Below are positions 7,599 to 15,930 of a stretch of DNA of 64,000 nt, piece after piece. Numbering within the stretch: position 1 is the stretch's first letter; the number at the start of each line of letters is the position of its first letter. A program made the position numbers and the translations under genes. Under the pieces are notes generated by a model. The model saw nothing but the letters and a program-made list of their open reading frames with translations. It searched no databases and was not told the origin of the DNA. The stretch is from JAJFJD01 sp965228975 (GTDB lineage Bacteria > Pseudomonadota > Alphaproteobacteria > UBA8366): contig OZ245851.1 of NCBI GenBank assembly GCA_965228975.1, positions 4,960,001 through 5,024,000 on the forward strand. Reading direction: 5' to 3'.

Positions 7599-9011
7599 AT
7601 GAGCCGGCGCAACGCCAATGGGATGATCGCTCTGTTAGCGATTACTGGGATCTTGGCCGTGATCGCTCTGGATCAAAAATTGACTGCGATTACCACTTTC
7701 GACAACGGAACAGCCGAAATTGCTTCCGACAAGGCCCGGTTTGTTCCGCGCGTGGAGAGTTTTGTCTTAAGAAACGGCTTGGAGGTCGTTGCACTGCCCA
7801 TAACCAGTGCCAAAAAGACTGTTCTGATGGTTTGGTATCGTGTCGGCGCTGCCGATGACCCACCAGACAAACTAGGACTCGCTCACTATGCCGAGCATGT
7901 GACTTTCAGCGCGCTCGGAAGTCACAATTCAATCGATGACTCCAATGGCACCCGCCCACCGAGTGACACCAAATCTCAGCCTGAGGCCTTCACCTTTTAC
8001 GATTACACAGCATACTACCACATAATATCCAAACAGCGACTAGACGACGCCATGCAATTGGAGGCTGACCGCATGGCAAGACTCCAAATTGACGAGGCCG
8101 CAGTAAAAGCGGAATTGCAGGCGGTCATTGATGAGCGCGAGCACGACGTTGATGGAGATCCGCTGGCACTTCTCGAAGAGAGGTTGCGAGCTGCCCTCTT
8201 CGGCGCAAGTCCTTATGGAAGACCGATCGTGGCCGGGGCTGAAGACACGGCCCTGGTCTCATCGGTAGATGTCCGAACTTTCTTGGACCGTTGGTATTCG
8301 CCGAGAAGTGCAATCTTGATTGTCGCTGGCAATTTTGATGTCGATACTTTGCGTCGCACTGTCGAAGAACATTTCGGTCAAATCATCGGCGCTAGGGTGC
8401 CCAAGAGAGAGCGGCCCAATGCGTCACGGCATTCCGAACGTCGAGTGCGATTGCAGTCGAATAGCAGTCCGCAGACTTTATGGGCGCGATCGTGCCTGGC
8501 CCCAAGCTTTGGAACCGCCGATCAGCGCGAGATTGTGTCCGTACAAATTCTCGCGAGAATTTTGGCCACATTTGATGGTGGTCGCCTTCGGCGGGCTCTC
8601 GTGAAGGACCGACAGTCTGCGGAGGGGGTCGTAGTGGAGTATGAGCCCAGTGCCGTCGGGGATACCGTTTTTACGATTCACGCTACCCTCGCCCAAAATG
8701 GCAATCTCAGCGAATTCGAAGCAGGTATCGAAAGCGAGCTATCTGATCTCGTTTCACGGGGTCTCTCTTCTGAAGAGGTTACCGAAGCTCGCAATGCCGC
8801 GCTGGCAGAGTATGCCCGAGTTTCGCGTGATCCGTTCGATGTTGCAAATATGTTTGGGGCCCTGCTCGCTACGGGTGGAGCCCTGACCGACATGGAGAAG
8901 TGGGCGGAATTGGTCTCGAGCGTCAAGCCCCAAGACATTCGGGTTGCAGCACAACGGCTATTTGCCGCCGATAACTGCGCTACCGGTACGCTGGGGGTAT
9001 TCAGAGAGTAG
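7599..9011 (+). CDS. M16 family zinc metallopeptidase
   Basis: Insulinase/pitrilysin-type peptidase (470 aa) with an N-terminal signal or membrane segment (residues 8-28), so it is probably periplasmic. The inverted zinc motif HxxEH is HYAEH at residues 96-100, and the distal glutamate is expected in ELQAVIDERE near residue 174. The second M16 domain lies in residues 230-440. AAGGAG precedes the ATG. It follows CopI; a role in clearing damaged or mis-metallated exported proteins is inference. GC content is lower than in the genes before 5 kb. Confidence 0.9.
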   Translation: MSRRNANGMIALLAITGILAVIALDQKLTAITTFDNGTAEIASDKARFVPRVESFVLRNGLEVVALPITSAKKTVLMVWYRVGAADDPPDKLGLAHYAEHVTFSALGSHNSIDDSNGTRPPSDTKSQPEAFTFYDYTAYYHIISKQRLDDAMQLEADRMARLQIDEAAVKAELQAVIDEREHDVDGDPLALLEERLRAALFGASPYGRPIVAGAEDTALVSSVDVRTFLDRWYSPRSAILIVAGNFDVDTLRRTVEEHFGQIIGARVPKRERPNASRHSERRVRLQSNSSPQTLWARSCLAPSFGTADQREIVSVQILARILATFDGGRLRRALVKDRQSAEGVVVEYEPSAVGDTVFTIHATLAQNGNLSEFEAGIESELSDLVSRGLSSEEVTEARNAALAEYARVSRDPFDVANMFGALLATGGALTDMEKWAELVSSVKPQDIRVAAQRLFAADNCATGTLGVFRE

Positions 9012-9255
9012 CGCTTACGGTAACCGGGCGTAGTTTTACCTGCGCTGACTACTGGAAGCAGCGTTGCGCCAGTGACTTGCGGTAGAGTGGCTGCCCGAAG
9101 TCAAAAGCTGAACGGTTCGGGCGTGCGGGATGATGGGGAATCCTTCCTCCAGCCGGCGGCTGGATTGAAGATAGAAGTTTACCTGCTATGTGAAAAGTAG
9201 TCCAGGTTGATTGGGAGCGTCTGGCTTATCTTGAACCTTGAAGGTGGAAAAAAGG

Positions 9256-9321
9256 ATGAGCCGGAAGAGATACACGCCAGAACAGACTGTCGGGATGGTA
9301 TTGTCAGGGTATCCGTTATAG
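9256..9321 (+). pseudogene. IS3-family OrfA N-terminal remnant
   Basis: The short frame MSRKRYTPEQTVGMVL resembles the first residues of IS3-group OrfA proteins (consensus KRYTPEQIV) and stops after 21 codons. An IS-end-like sequence precedes it. Only the beginning of the element survives; the sequence switches to IS110 debris about 25 bp later. Confidence 0.6.
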
Positions 9322-9343
9322 GCAAGGCTTTGTTACGGCCCAG

Positions 9344-10255
9344 TGTCGATTAGCCCTGGTGAGCGCGTTAGCAAGGATGATGATCTTCCGCATGATGGCG
9401 GTCAGGGCGACCTTTGGCGGCTTTCCGTTTCATATATGCATAGGAGCGTGTGGCGAAGAGAGCGGCCATGTAGACGGTCTGGCGAACCTGCGCGCGTCCG
9501 CCCCGGATGTGGCGCTTGCCTTGAAATGTGCCGCTGTCGCGGGCTTTGGGAGCGACCCTCCACCTCAAGCTTGCCGCCTGTTTGTCGTTGAGATTTCTGA
9601 GTTTTGGCATTCCTGCAAGCGGGGTCATCGTCGTCACCTCGCCGACGGCAGGGATGCTCATCAAGATTGCGAGACGTTGCGCTAATGTCGGGCCGGACAT
9701 GGTGATCTTCTGGCATTCCACGTCTATTTTCACGATCTGCCGTTTTGCTTGTTTCTCTGATTGCCGGAGCGGGCGCTTAAGCAATTGGGGGCGATGGTTT
9801 TGTTTCTGTTGGCAAACCGCGCGCCCTGCCATACCAGTCCACGGCGGGCCGCGACCAGCTCTTTGAGTTGTTCAAGAGCCGATCCTGGCAAGGGTATTGT
9901 CGCCGGCTTCAGGAAGGTGCCGAATTGTGCCAGGACGCACGCATCGACCGGATCGGTCTAGGCGTTTACGCGCCAAGTGCTTCTGCAAGGCGCCGGGCAC
10001 GGCGGGCGTCGAGCCGCGCGATGGGGACCCGTTCTCGCCCAGGTATCGATCGACACCTCTGTGATAGCTGCCCGCCGTTTCGTAGGTCACGCCTTGCGGA
10101 TGAGCGTTGCCCAGCCAGCCACCGAGCATGCGCCAACCTGTTTTATCGTTGCTGAAACGACGAAACGATTCGTCCGGATGACGATAAACATCGAGGTGCG
10201 CCTTTGACATGTCGATCCCGGCGAAGGTTGGGTTACACTGTTTCATCTTGACCAT
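9344..10255 (-). pseudogene. IS110-family transposase, frameshifted
   Basis: The N-terminal DEDD domain is readable from 10255 (FAGIDMSKAHLDVYR, then YETAGSYHRG). The C-terminal IS116/IS110/IS902 domain is readable from about 9740 down (ILMSIPAVGEVTTM, LAGMPKLRN, GKRHIRGGRAQVRQ). They lie in different frames with a break near 9850, so no full transposase can be made. The boundaries of the element were not resolved. Confidence 0.8.
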
Positions 10256-10379
10256 TGTCCTGTGCTTGTCGCGCGGGGTATGTCCCCAGGTATCCGTTCA
10301 GGCCAGTGGAAAAGAAATGGGCGATCAAACTCTGACTCGGCCCTGTATAGGTCCGCAAATCAACGATACATCCCATTCC

Positions 10380-10411
10380 ATCACCTACGGGAGGCCTCCC
10401 GTGGGTGGTGA
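10380..10411. repeat. Near-perfect palindrome (centre AGGCCT)
   Basis: The core ACGGGAGGCCTCCCGT is a perfect 16-bp palindrome flanked by TCACC and GGTGA, giving an imperfect longer inverted repeat. It lies in the 240-bp gene-free gap between the IS110 remnant and the IS6 remnant. IS110 elements often sit next to palindromes, so this may be a relic of a target or terminus. Confidence 0.55.
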
Positions 10412-10495
10412 CCCTTTAAATCACGAAAGACCCCTTCTTTTATAAGACAAGCAAATCGGTTTGAGGCCGGGAAGGTACGTCCGTAGCCTCGGCGG

Positions 10496-11190
10496 ATGAA
10501 GAATCCCTTCCACTATTTCAACAAATCACCCGAGGTCATCCGCCTTACAGTAATGATGTACATCCGCAATCCGCTGTCATTGCGTCAGGTCGAGGATCTT
10601 CTATTCGAGCGCGGTATCGATATTTGTCATGAGACGGTGCGGTTTTGGTGGAACCGGTTTGGTCCAGTGTTTGCCGCGGAGATCCGGAAGCGCCGCGCTC
10701 AAAACCGGTCGTATTCCCGCTGGCGCGGGCATCTGGACGAGGTGTTTGTGCGGATCGGTGGTGAGACGCATGATCTGTGGCGTGCGGTTGATCATAAAGG
10801 CGAAGTGCTCGAGGTTTTCGCGACCAAACACCGGGTTCGCAAGGCGGCACTGACGTTTATCAAGCGTGCTACGAAACGCTACGGCCGACCGATGTCAGTA
10901 GTGACAGATCGCGTTAGGCCGTATCCGCTGCGATGTAAGCTCTTGGCAATGCCAATGTTAAGGAGTGCGGTCCCAGGCTTAATAACCGGGCCGAAAACTC
11001 ACATCAGCCGTTTCGCCGACTAGAATCTGTGATGGCGAAGTTCCGGGACATCAAAACCCTAAAAAAATTCGCTTCCGCCCACGCCTCAATCTGCAACCAT
11101 TTCAATCAGGAATGCCACCTCAACCGCCGCGAAATCTTTAAGCGCAATCAGTCCGCTGCTCTGGCAGAGTGGCATCAGCTTGCGGTCTGA
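10496..11190 (+). pseudogene. IS6-family transposase, frameshifted (copy 1)
   Basis: The N-terminal part is intact in frame (FHYFNKSPEVIRLTVMMY, HLDEVFVRI, LWRAVDHKGEVLEVF), with the first catalytic Asp in HLDE and the second in VTDR. The frame then shifts near 10915. The end of the protein is found in another frame (AKFRDIKTLKKFASAHASI, FKQNRSAALAEWHQLAV). Not functional. It belongs to a different IS6 subgroup from the element at 11812-12615 and matches the remnant at 33658. Confidence 0.85.
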
Positions 11191-11270
11191 GCGCCTCACT
11201 CCGTCGCCCTTCATATAAAGGCGTGGATTTGCCTGACAATGCCAATTGGTCGGTTCATCAAGTGTCCTGG

Positions 11271-11675
11271 TTATTGCGCACGTTGCATCCAGCCAGTGTG
11301 GCGGTCCACTTCCAGTTTTTGCACGAGTGAATCCTCCTGCGTGACGATTTCAACAACGATGGTATCGTCGTCTTTCTCTTCCACCTTTCCGACCTTGACA
11401 TTCGGATTGCCATTCCACGAAAGTCGGTGCTCCATGATGTGCTCAACATCTTTAGCGGACAGGTCCTGACGGAGCGGCTGCATCATGCCAGGTCGCATGC
11501 CCTGACCCATCATCCCAGGCCCCATGCCGTAACCCATCATCCCAGGCCCCATGTTCGAACTGCCAGGCTGATTCCCGAGATTTGCGCCAAGTCCGTGCGC
11601 CGATACTAAAGATGTAATCCCAAGGCTGATCGCGGCAGCGACCCCAACAGCCAAAGGCATCCTCTTAGGTATCAT
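11271..11675 (-). CDS. Exported Met/Gly-rich protein with PepSY-like tail
   Basis: A 134-residue protein from ATG 11675 (GGGAG before it), with a signal peptide of about 27 residues. It carries a run of GPGMMGYGM-type repeats and a C-terminal region (HRLSWNGNPNVKVG, DDTIVVEIVTQEDSLVQ) that looks like a PepSY-type fold. Met-rich repeats suggest Cu(I) or other soft-metal binding. A perfect FixK/FNR-type box lies 69 bp before the start. It is the only apparently intact ordinary gene among the IS debris from 9.2 to 12.7 kb. Confidence 0.7.
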   Translation of the reverse strand: MIPKRMPLAVGVAAAISLGITSLVSAHGLGANLGNQPGSSNMGPGMMGYGMGPGMMGQGMRPGMMQPLRQDLSAKDVEHIMEHRLSWNGNPNVKVGKVEEKDDDTIVVEIVTQEDSLVQKLEVDRHTGWMQRAQ

Positions 11676-11743
11676 AATGTACTCCCTATGGCCATGTGTT
11701 GAATGTTCAACACGGATATTCAATCGATTCTCTCACCCACACA

Positions 11744-11757
11744 TTGACGCAAATCAA
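11744..11757. promoter_or_regulatory. FixK/FNR-type box upstream of the Met-rich protein gene
   Basis: TTGACGCAAATCAA matches the TTGAY-N4-RTCAA consensus at every fixed position. It is 69 bp upstream of the start at 11675, a distance also seen for boxes at 38269, 43565 and 47267 in this window. Confidence 0.65.
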
Positions 11758-11811
11758 CATTTGAAGAATATGAGGCCGGCAAAGTTGTAGTCGGAGCTGA
11801 AAAGAGCTCCA

Positions 11812-12615
11812 GGCATTGACATGTTAAGTGGGTGGCCGAGACGGTCAGGTGTCGCTACCGTCGCCGAATGACACCAATATCCTTCAAGCGGCATCGCTTT
11901 CCGCCAGTTATCATCCAACACGCAGCGTGGCTCTATGCCAGGTTCACACTGTCGTTCCGTGATGTCGAGGAATTGCTGGCAGAGTGTGGCATCAACGTCT
12001 CAAACGAAACGGTACGGTGCTGGTTTCTGAAGTTTGGTCGGCTGATCGCCCGCAATCTTCGCCGTAGCCGTCCGCGTGCCAGTGCTCACTGGCATCTCGA
12101 TGAGATGGTCATAAAGATCCACAATCGAAAATACTGGCTGTGGGGGGCGGTGGACAATGAAGGTGAAGTGCTTGACTTCCTGGTCCAGCGACGACGCTGC
12201 GCTCGGTCGGCGCGGAGATTGCTTCGAAAGCTGCCGAAGAAGCAGGGCTTTGCGCCGAAGCGCATCACCACGGATAAGCTCAAATCATACGCCGTCGCCA
12301 TCCGCAAAGAGCGACTTTCAGCGTTCCATGATCAAGGCTTGAGAGCAAACAATCGGGCCGAAAATTCACACCAGCCCGTTCGACGACGAGAGCAAAAACA
12401 GCAGCGATTCAAGTCGCCTGGATCGGTGCAATATTTCCTGTCGATACACGCTGTCGTCCAGAATGCCTTCTACGTCCAATGCCATCTCCTGCCACGCCGC
12501 ATCCTCAAGACGTTTCCCGCCGAGAGGTTTGCCGTCTCGCGGCAGAGCTGCCTCGCAGCCTTATCCCACGGTGCGGCAACTTGCGGCCGACTACGGCAGT
12601 TAACGTGTCAATGCC
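11812..12615 (+). mobile_element. IS6-family element (copy 2) with terminal inverted repeats
   Basis: The left end GGCATTGACATGTTAAGTG (11812-11830) pairs imperfectly with the right end at 12595-12615, whose complement begins GGCATTGACACGTTAACTG. The ends enclose one transposase gene. The 8 bp outside each end differ (GAGCTCCA versus TTTGAAGA), so there is no target duplication. The element has probably taken part in recombination or flanking deletion since insertion. Confidence 0.75.
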
Positions 12616-12620
12616 TTTGA
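11868..12620 (+). CDS. IS6-family transposase (copy 2)
   Basis: DDE transposase of about 250 aa that starts at ATG 11868 (SFKRHRFPPVIIQHA). The catalytic residues are present: Asp in HWHLDEMVIK, Asp in TTDKLKSY and Glu in NNRAENSHQ, followed by RRREQKQQRFKSPGS. The helix-turn-helix part (FRDVEELLAECGI) precedes the catalytic core. The frame is intact and runs through the right inverted repeat, which replaces the usual C-terminal end by a slightly longer one. It could still be active. Confidence 0.88.
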   Translation: MTPISFKRHRFPPVIIQHAAWLYARFTLSFRDVEELLAECGINVSNETVRCWFLKFGRLIARNLRRSRPRASAHWHLDEMVIKIHNRKYWLWGAVDNEGEVLDFLVQRRRCARSARRLLRKLPKKQGFAPKRITTDKLKSYAVAIRKERLSAFHDQGLRANNRAENSHQPVRRREQKQQRFKSPGSVQYFLSIHAVVQNAFYVQCHLLPRRILKTFPAERFAVSRQSCLAALSHGAATCGRLRQLTCQCL

Positions 12621-12662
12621 AGAAGAGTTGGCGCATCCGCCAAGACTATAGAAACTGGACGG

Positions 12663-12679
12663 ACGAGTTTACGTGACAA
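12663..12679. repeat. Orphan IS6 terminal inverted repeat
   Basis: ACGAGTTTACGTGACAA differs by one base from the right end of the IS6 element at 27781-28569 (ACGAGTTAACGTGACAA). No matching transposase lies beside it. It marks the former end of another IS6 copy just before the mercury-related cluster. Confidence 0.7.
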
Positions 12680-12794
12680 TGCCCTTGGGGCTTCACCCGA
12701 AGTCGAAGCCCGGGAATTTCATAAGGGTCAACGTTGGGGGCGAGGCTCCAACGCCTTTGCTCTTTTGATCATTCGTGGCTGTTTCATGAGGTCC

Positions 12795-12826
12795 TTGACT
12801 CCGTATCATAGTACGGAGTGCACATT
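12795..12826 (+). promoter_or_regulatory. MerR-type operator/promoter of the merR-Trx-HMA cluster
   Basis: TTGACT (12795-12800) is followed by the dyad CTCCGTA-6-TACGGAG (12799-12818), nearly identical to the mer operator of Tn501 in its CCGTA...GTACGG core. A weak -10 (GCACAT or CACATT) begins 19-20 bp after the -35. The long spacer is the hallmark of MerR-activated promoters. It reads into merR itself, so regulator and targets are in one transcript. Confidence 0.8.
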
Positions 12827-12844
12827 TTGAATCGGTGAACAGGA

Positions 12845-13264
12845 ATGAGTGACAGAACGATCAGCAAAGCTGCCGAGGATGCAGGCGTCGGCGTCGAGAC
12901 CATACGTTTCTATGAGCGCAAGGGGCTTATTGACCAGCCCTTGAGGCCAAGAGGTGGCGGCTATCGAGTCTATTCGAAGGAGGCGGTCGAGCGAATCCGC
13001 TTCATTCGGCAGGCCCAGGAACTCGGCTTCTCGCTGCGTGAGATCGACGAGTTGCTGTCCTTACGCGCCGACCCGGAGACGGACTGCGCGGACGTGCAGG
13101 CGCAGGCGTTGGCCAAGCTGAAAGAGGTTGAGCGAAAGATCGCACAGCTTCGGACGATCCGAACGGCGCTGAAGGAGCTGATTGCCGCCTGCCCGAAGCG
13201 AGGCCCGGCCGCGGGCCGTTGCACCATACTGGAAGCGCTCAGTCCACAGAAGACAAGGAGATGA
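12845..13264 (+). CDS. merR: Mercury-responsive regulator MerR (copy 1)
   Basis: MerR-family activator/repressor of 139 aa. The N-terminal winged helix (ISKAAEDAGVGVETIRFYERKG) is followed by the dimerisation coiled coil. Cys81, Cys116 and Cys126 match the three Hg(II)-binding cysteines of Tn501 MerR (82, 117, 126), so Hg(II) is the likely inducer. It is the first gene after its own operator and lies 1 bp before the thioredoxin-like gene. No merT or merA follows in this transcript. Confidence 0.92.
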   Translation: MSDRTISKAAEDAGVGVETIRFYERKGLIDQPLRPRGGGYRVYSKEAVERIRFIRQAQELGFSLREIDELLSLRADPETDCADVQAQALAKLKEVERKIAQLRTIRTALKELIAACPKRGPAAGRCTILEALSPQKTRR

Positions 13265-13265
13265 C

Positions 13266-13535
13266 ATGACACAGAAACGCAAGGTGGAGATTTTCAGTGC
13301 GGGCTGTCCGGCCTGCGAAGAGACGATCGCGCTGGTGAAGGACCTCGCCTGTCCGTCCTGCGAGGTCGAGGTTCTGGACATGAAGCGCGCGGACGTCGCG
13401 GCCAAGGCGAAGGGATTGGGCGTCCGTTCCGTGCCGGCCGTCGCCATCGACGGCAAGCTGGCGGATTGCTGCACGGGGCGCGGGCCGCAAGCCGATGCCT
13501 TGAAGGCAGCCGGCCTCGGTCAGCCGCTGTCGTGA
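13266..13535 (+). CDS. Thioredoxin/glutaredoxin-like Cys-rich protein
   Basis: Small cytoplasmic thioredoxin-fold protein (89 aa), starting at ATG 13266 after AAGGAGATG. It has a CPAC redox motif near residues 14-17, a second CPSC pair, a cis-Pro region (VRSVPAVAI) and a DCCTGRG pair. The surplus cysteines suggest thiol chemistry or Hg(II) hand-over rather than general redox work. It directly follows merR. Family assignment is good, the role in mercury handling is inferred from position. Confidence 0.8.
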   Translation: MTQKRKVEIFSAGCPACEETIALVKDLACPSCEVEVLDMKRADVAAKAKGLGVRSVPAVAIDGKLADCCTGRGPQADALKAAGLGQPLS

Positions 13536-13563
13536 TCTCGTTCGGCTGGCGCGGGAGAAAGCC

Positions 13564-13893
13564 ATGAAAGCTGGAACCAAGATGACCGCGCCGATCCATG
13601 CGCTGTTTGTTGCCGTCGCGATTCTTCTGGCGGCGCCCGGTACCGTATCCGCCGATGCGGACCGCGCTGTCTATGTTCTGCAGGCCGATGGTCTGGCCTG
13701 TCCCTTTTGCGCCTATGGCATCGAAAAGCAGCTCGGCCGGATCGACGGCGTCGAGGCCGTGTCGACCGACATCGAGAGTGGCACCGTGACCGTCACCATG
13801 AGTCCGGGCGGCAGCCTGACGGAAGAACAAGCCAAGGAGGCTATCGACCGGGCCGGCTTCACCATGCGCGGGTTCAAACGGAAAGGGGACTAA
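13564..13893 (+). CDS. MerP-like periplasmic HMA-domain protein
   Basis: Exported heavy-metal-associated domain protein (109 aa). A signal peptide spans residues 1-30. The HMA fold has the metal motif LACPFCAYGIEKQL in place of the usual GMTCxxC. GGGAGAAAG precedes the ATG. The intervening Pro-Phe between the cysteines is unusual. It lies between the thioredoxin-like gene and an outer-membrane barrel gene, with its stop touching the next start. Confidence 0.85.
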   Translation: MKAGTKMTAPIHALFVAVAILLAAPGTVSADADRAVYVLQADGLACPFCAYGIEKQLGRIDGVEAVSTDIESGTVTVTMSPGGSLTEEQAKEAIDRAGFTMRGFKRKGD

Positions 13894-14805
13894 ATGGGAC
13901 GGTCCCGGATATTGGCATCGGCCGTCTGGACCATCCCTCTGGTCTTCATTCTGAGTGCAACCGCCATCGCCGCCCCGCAGACGTTCAACACGGCGCTCCC
14001 GGTGGCGGAAGGCGAGTTCGTTTTTCGCGAGCAATTCCTCTACCGCAAAGCCAGCGGTGACCCTTCCCCGGCCGACAGGGAAGTCGAGGTGCTGGGCGCC
14101 ATCTCGGTTCTGGGCTACGGTGTGACCGGCGACTTCGCGGCGTTTGCCGTTCTCCCCTATCTGGACAAGGAACTCGACCTGACAACGGCCGGCGGGGCTC
14201 GCGTGACGCGGAGCACCAATGGCATTGGTGATGTCCGGCTCTTCGGCCGGTACACGGCCTACCGGGATGACGGGCCGGGCCGCACCTTCCGGATCGCACC
14301 ATTTGGCGGCATCGAAATGCCGACGGGAGACGATGACGACAGCGATGGCCAGGGCCGGTTGCCGGCGACGCTTCAGCTTGGCTCGGGCTCGTGGGATCCG
14401 TTCGGTGGCGTGGTCGCAACCTACCAGACGCTGAGTTATCAGATCGACGTGCAGGCGAGCTACAAGATCAACACCGAGGCGAACGGATTCGAATTCGGCG
14501 ACGAGGCGCAGCTCGACGCCTCGCTGCAATACCGACTGTGGCCGCGTGAGCTGGGCCCGGGCGTGCCGGGCTTTCTTTATGGGGTGCTCGAAGGCAACCT
14601 CCTCTATCGAGGAAAGAACGAGACAGGTGGCATCGATGACCCCGATTCCGGCGGAGCCTCGCTCTTCCTCGCGCCGGGTCTGCAATATGTGACTAAGCGC
14701 TGGATCGTCGAGGCGATCGTTCAGGTACCGGTGGTGCAGAACCTGAACGGCGACGCGCTTGAGGAAGACTTCACCGTGCGCGCCGGGTTCCGGGTCAACT
14801 TCTAA
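13894..14805 (+). CDS. Outer-membrane beta-barrel transporter-like protein
   Basis: A 303-residue exported protein. It has a signal peptide (residues 1-29), alternating amphipathic strands throughout and a final aromatic residue (AGFRVNF), as in outer-membrane barrels. It resembles the 'transporter' family related to MetA-pathway phenol-degradation barrels (pfam13557 type). The start is immediately after the HMA gene stop. Substrate unknown; as the only outer-membrane protein in a MerR-controlled set it may pass metal or thiol complexes. Confidence 0.75.
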   Translation: MGRSRILASAVWTIPLVFILSATAIAAPQTFNTALPVAEGEFVFREQFLYRKASGDPSPADREVEVLGAISVLGYGVTGDFAAFAVLPYLDKELDLTTAGGARVTRSTNGIGDVRLFGRYTAYRDDGPGRTFRIAPFGGIEMPTGDDDDSDGQGRLPATLQLGSGSWDPFGGVVATYQTLSYQIDVQASYKINTEANGFEFGDEAQLDASLQYRLWPRELGPGVPGFLYGVLEGNLLYRGKNETGGIDDPDSGGASLFLAPGLQYVTKRWIVEAIVQVPVVQNLNGDALEEDFTVRAGFRVNF

Positions 14806-14812
14806 AGGCAGC

Positions 14813-15805
14813 ATGGGCATGCGACGCCGGACAATCATGAAATGGATCGCGGCACCGGTCCTGGTGATCGTCACGGTTTTGCTCGGCGCCTATCTTGCCT
14901 TCGTCCCCTCCGCCAAAGAGCCGGGCTACGTCTTCACTACAGCGTGGGGCGCCAAGGGGAACGGTCCCGGCGCGTTCCATGATCCCACCGGGATTGCCGT
15001 GGCCGGGGAGGAAGTCTTCGTCGCGGATTCGCGCAACGGGCGCATCCAGGTCTTCGATGTCGACGGCAACTTCCTGCGCAGCTTCGGCGAGCCCGGCGAG
15101 GCCACCGGCCAGCTCGGCCGTCCCATGAACCTCGCCGTTCATGCGGGTGAGCTCTATGTCGCGGAATACTTCAACGACCGCATCCAGGTCTTTGCCCTGG
15201 ACGGGACGCCGAGGCGCGTGATCGGGAGCCCAGGAAGCGGCCCGGGTCAATTCAATGCGCCGGGCGGGGTCGCGGTAGCTGCTAACGGCGATCTGTTCGT
15301 GGCCGACTTCTACAATCAGCGGGTCCAGCACCTGCGGCCGGATGGTTCTTTTATCGGGCAGTGGGGAACCACCGGCGAGATCGGGATCGGGGCGGGCAGG
15401 TTCAACTATCCGACCGACGCGGCTTTGGGCACCGACGGAATGGTGTATGTCGCCGATGGCTATAACGACCGAATCCAGGCCTTCAAGGCGAACGACGGAT
15501 TCTTGCGAAAGTGGGGCGGACCGTTCGCGATGAACATCTTCGGCCCCTTCAATGCCTGGTTCGCGACGGTGACAGGATTGGCTATCGGCCCCGATGGCAA
15601 CCTGTTCGTCGCCGATTTCTACAACGACCGCATCCAGAAGTTCGCGCCCGACGGAACTTTTCTCACGGCCTTCGGCGAAAGCGGTGACGGCACCGGGCAG
15701 TTCGGTCATCCGATGGCGGTAGCCGTCACCGATGACGGCACCGTCTTCGTGGCCGATTTTCTCAACAACCGCATCCAGAAATGGCGGCCGCCTCACGCGG
15801 ATTGA
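14813..15805 (+). CDS. Membrane-anchored NHL-repeat beta-propeller protein
   Basis: Protein of 330 aa with a membrane anchor (residues 9-28) followed by about six NHL repeats. The repeats are recognisable by FVADSRNGRIQVF, VAEYFNDRIQVF, FVADFYNQRVQ and FVADFYNDRIQKF, so it forms a periplasmic beta-propeller. It begins 7 bp after the barrel gene; ATG 14819 and 14837 are alternatives. NHL propellers act as protein-binding or carbohydrate-binding scaffolds. No mercury link is established for this family. Confidence 0.85.
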   Translation: MGMRRRTIMKWIAAPVLVIVTVLLGAYLAFVPSAKEPGYVFTTAWGAKGNGPGAFHDPTGIAVAGEEVFVADSRNGRIQVFDVDGNFLRSFGEPGEATGQLGRPMNLAVHAGELYVAEYFNDRIQVFALDGTPRRVIGSPGSGPGQFNAPGGVAVAANGDLFVADFYNQRVQHLRPDGSFIGQWGTTGEIGIGAGRFNYPTDAALGTDGMVYVADGYNDRIQAFKANDGFLRKWGGPFAMNIFGPFNAWFATVTGLAIGPDGNLFVADFYNDRIQKFAPDGTFLTAFGESGDGTGQFGHPMAVAVTDDGTVFVADFLNNRIQKWRPPHAD

Positions 15806-15930
15806 GGCAGTTCCACTCTATGAAGCAATGGGCATTTGCGGATGCCTGTAAAATCCGTCGCCTGTTGACGAGCTCTGATCGCCGAAACCGAAAATTGCGG
15901 CGACGGCACACCGTTTGTTATGAAAATAGC

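Noticed and set aside
13294..14874. 526-residue open frame on the minus strand over the Trx/HMA/barrel genes
   Set aside because: Its composition is that of a GC-rich shadow of the plus-strand genes, no domain is readable, and the plus-strand genes have clear motifs and ribosome sites.
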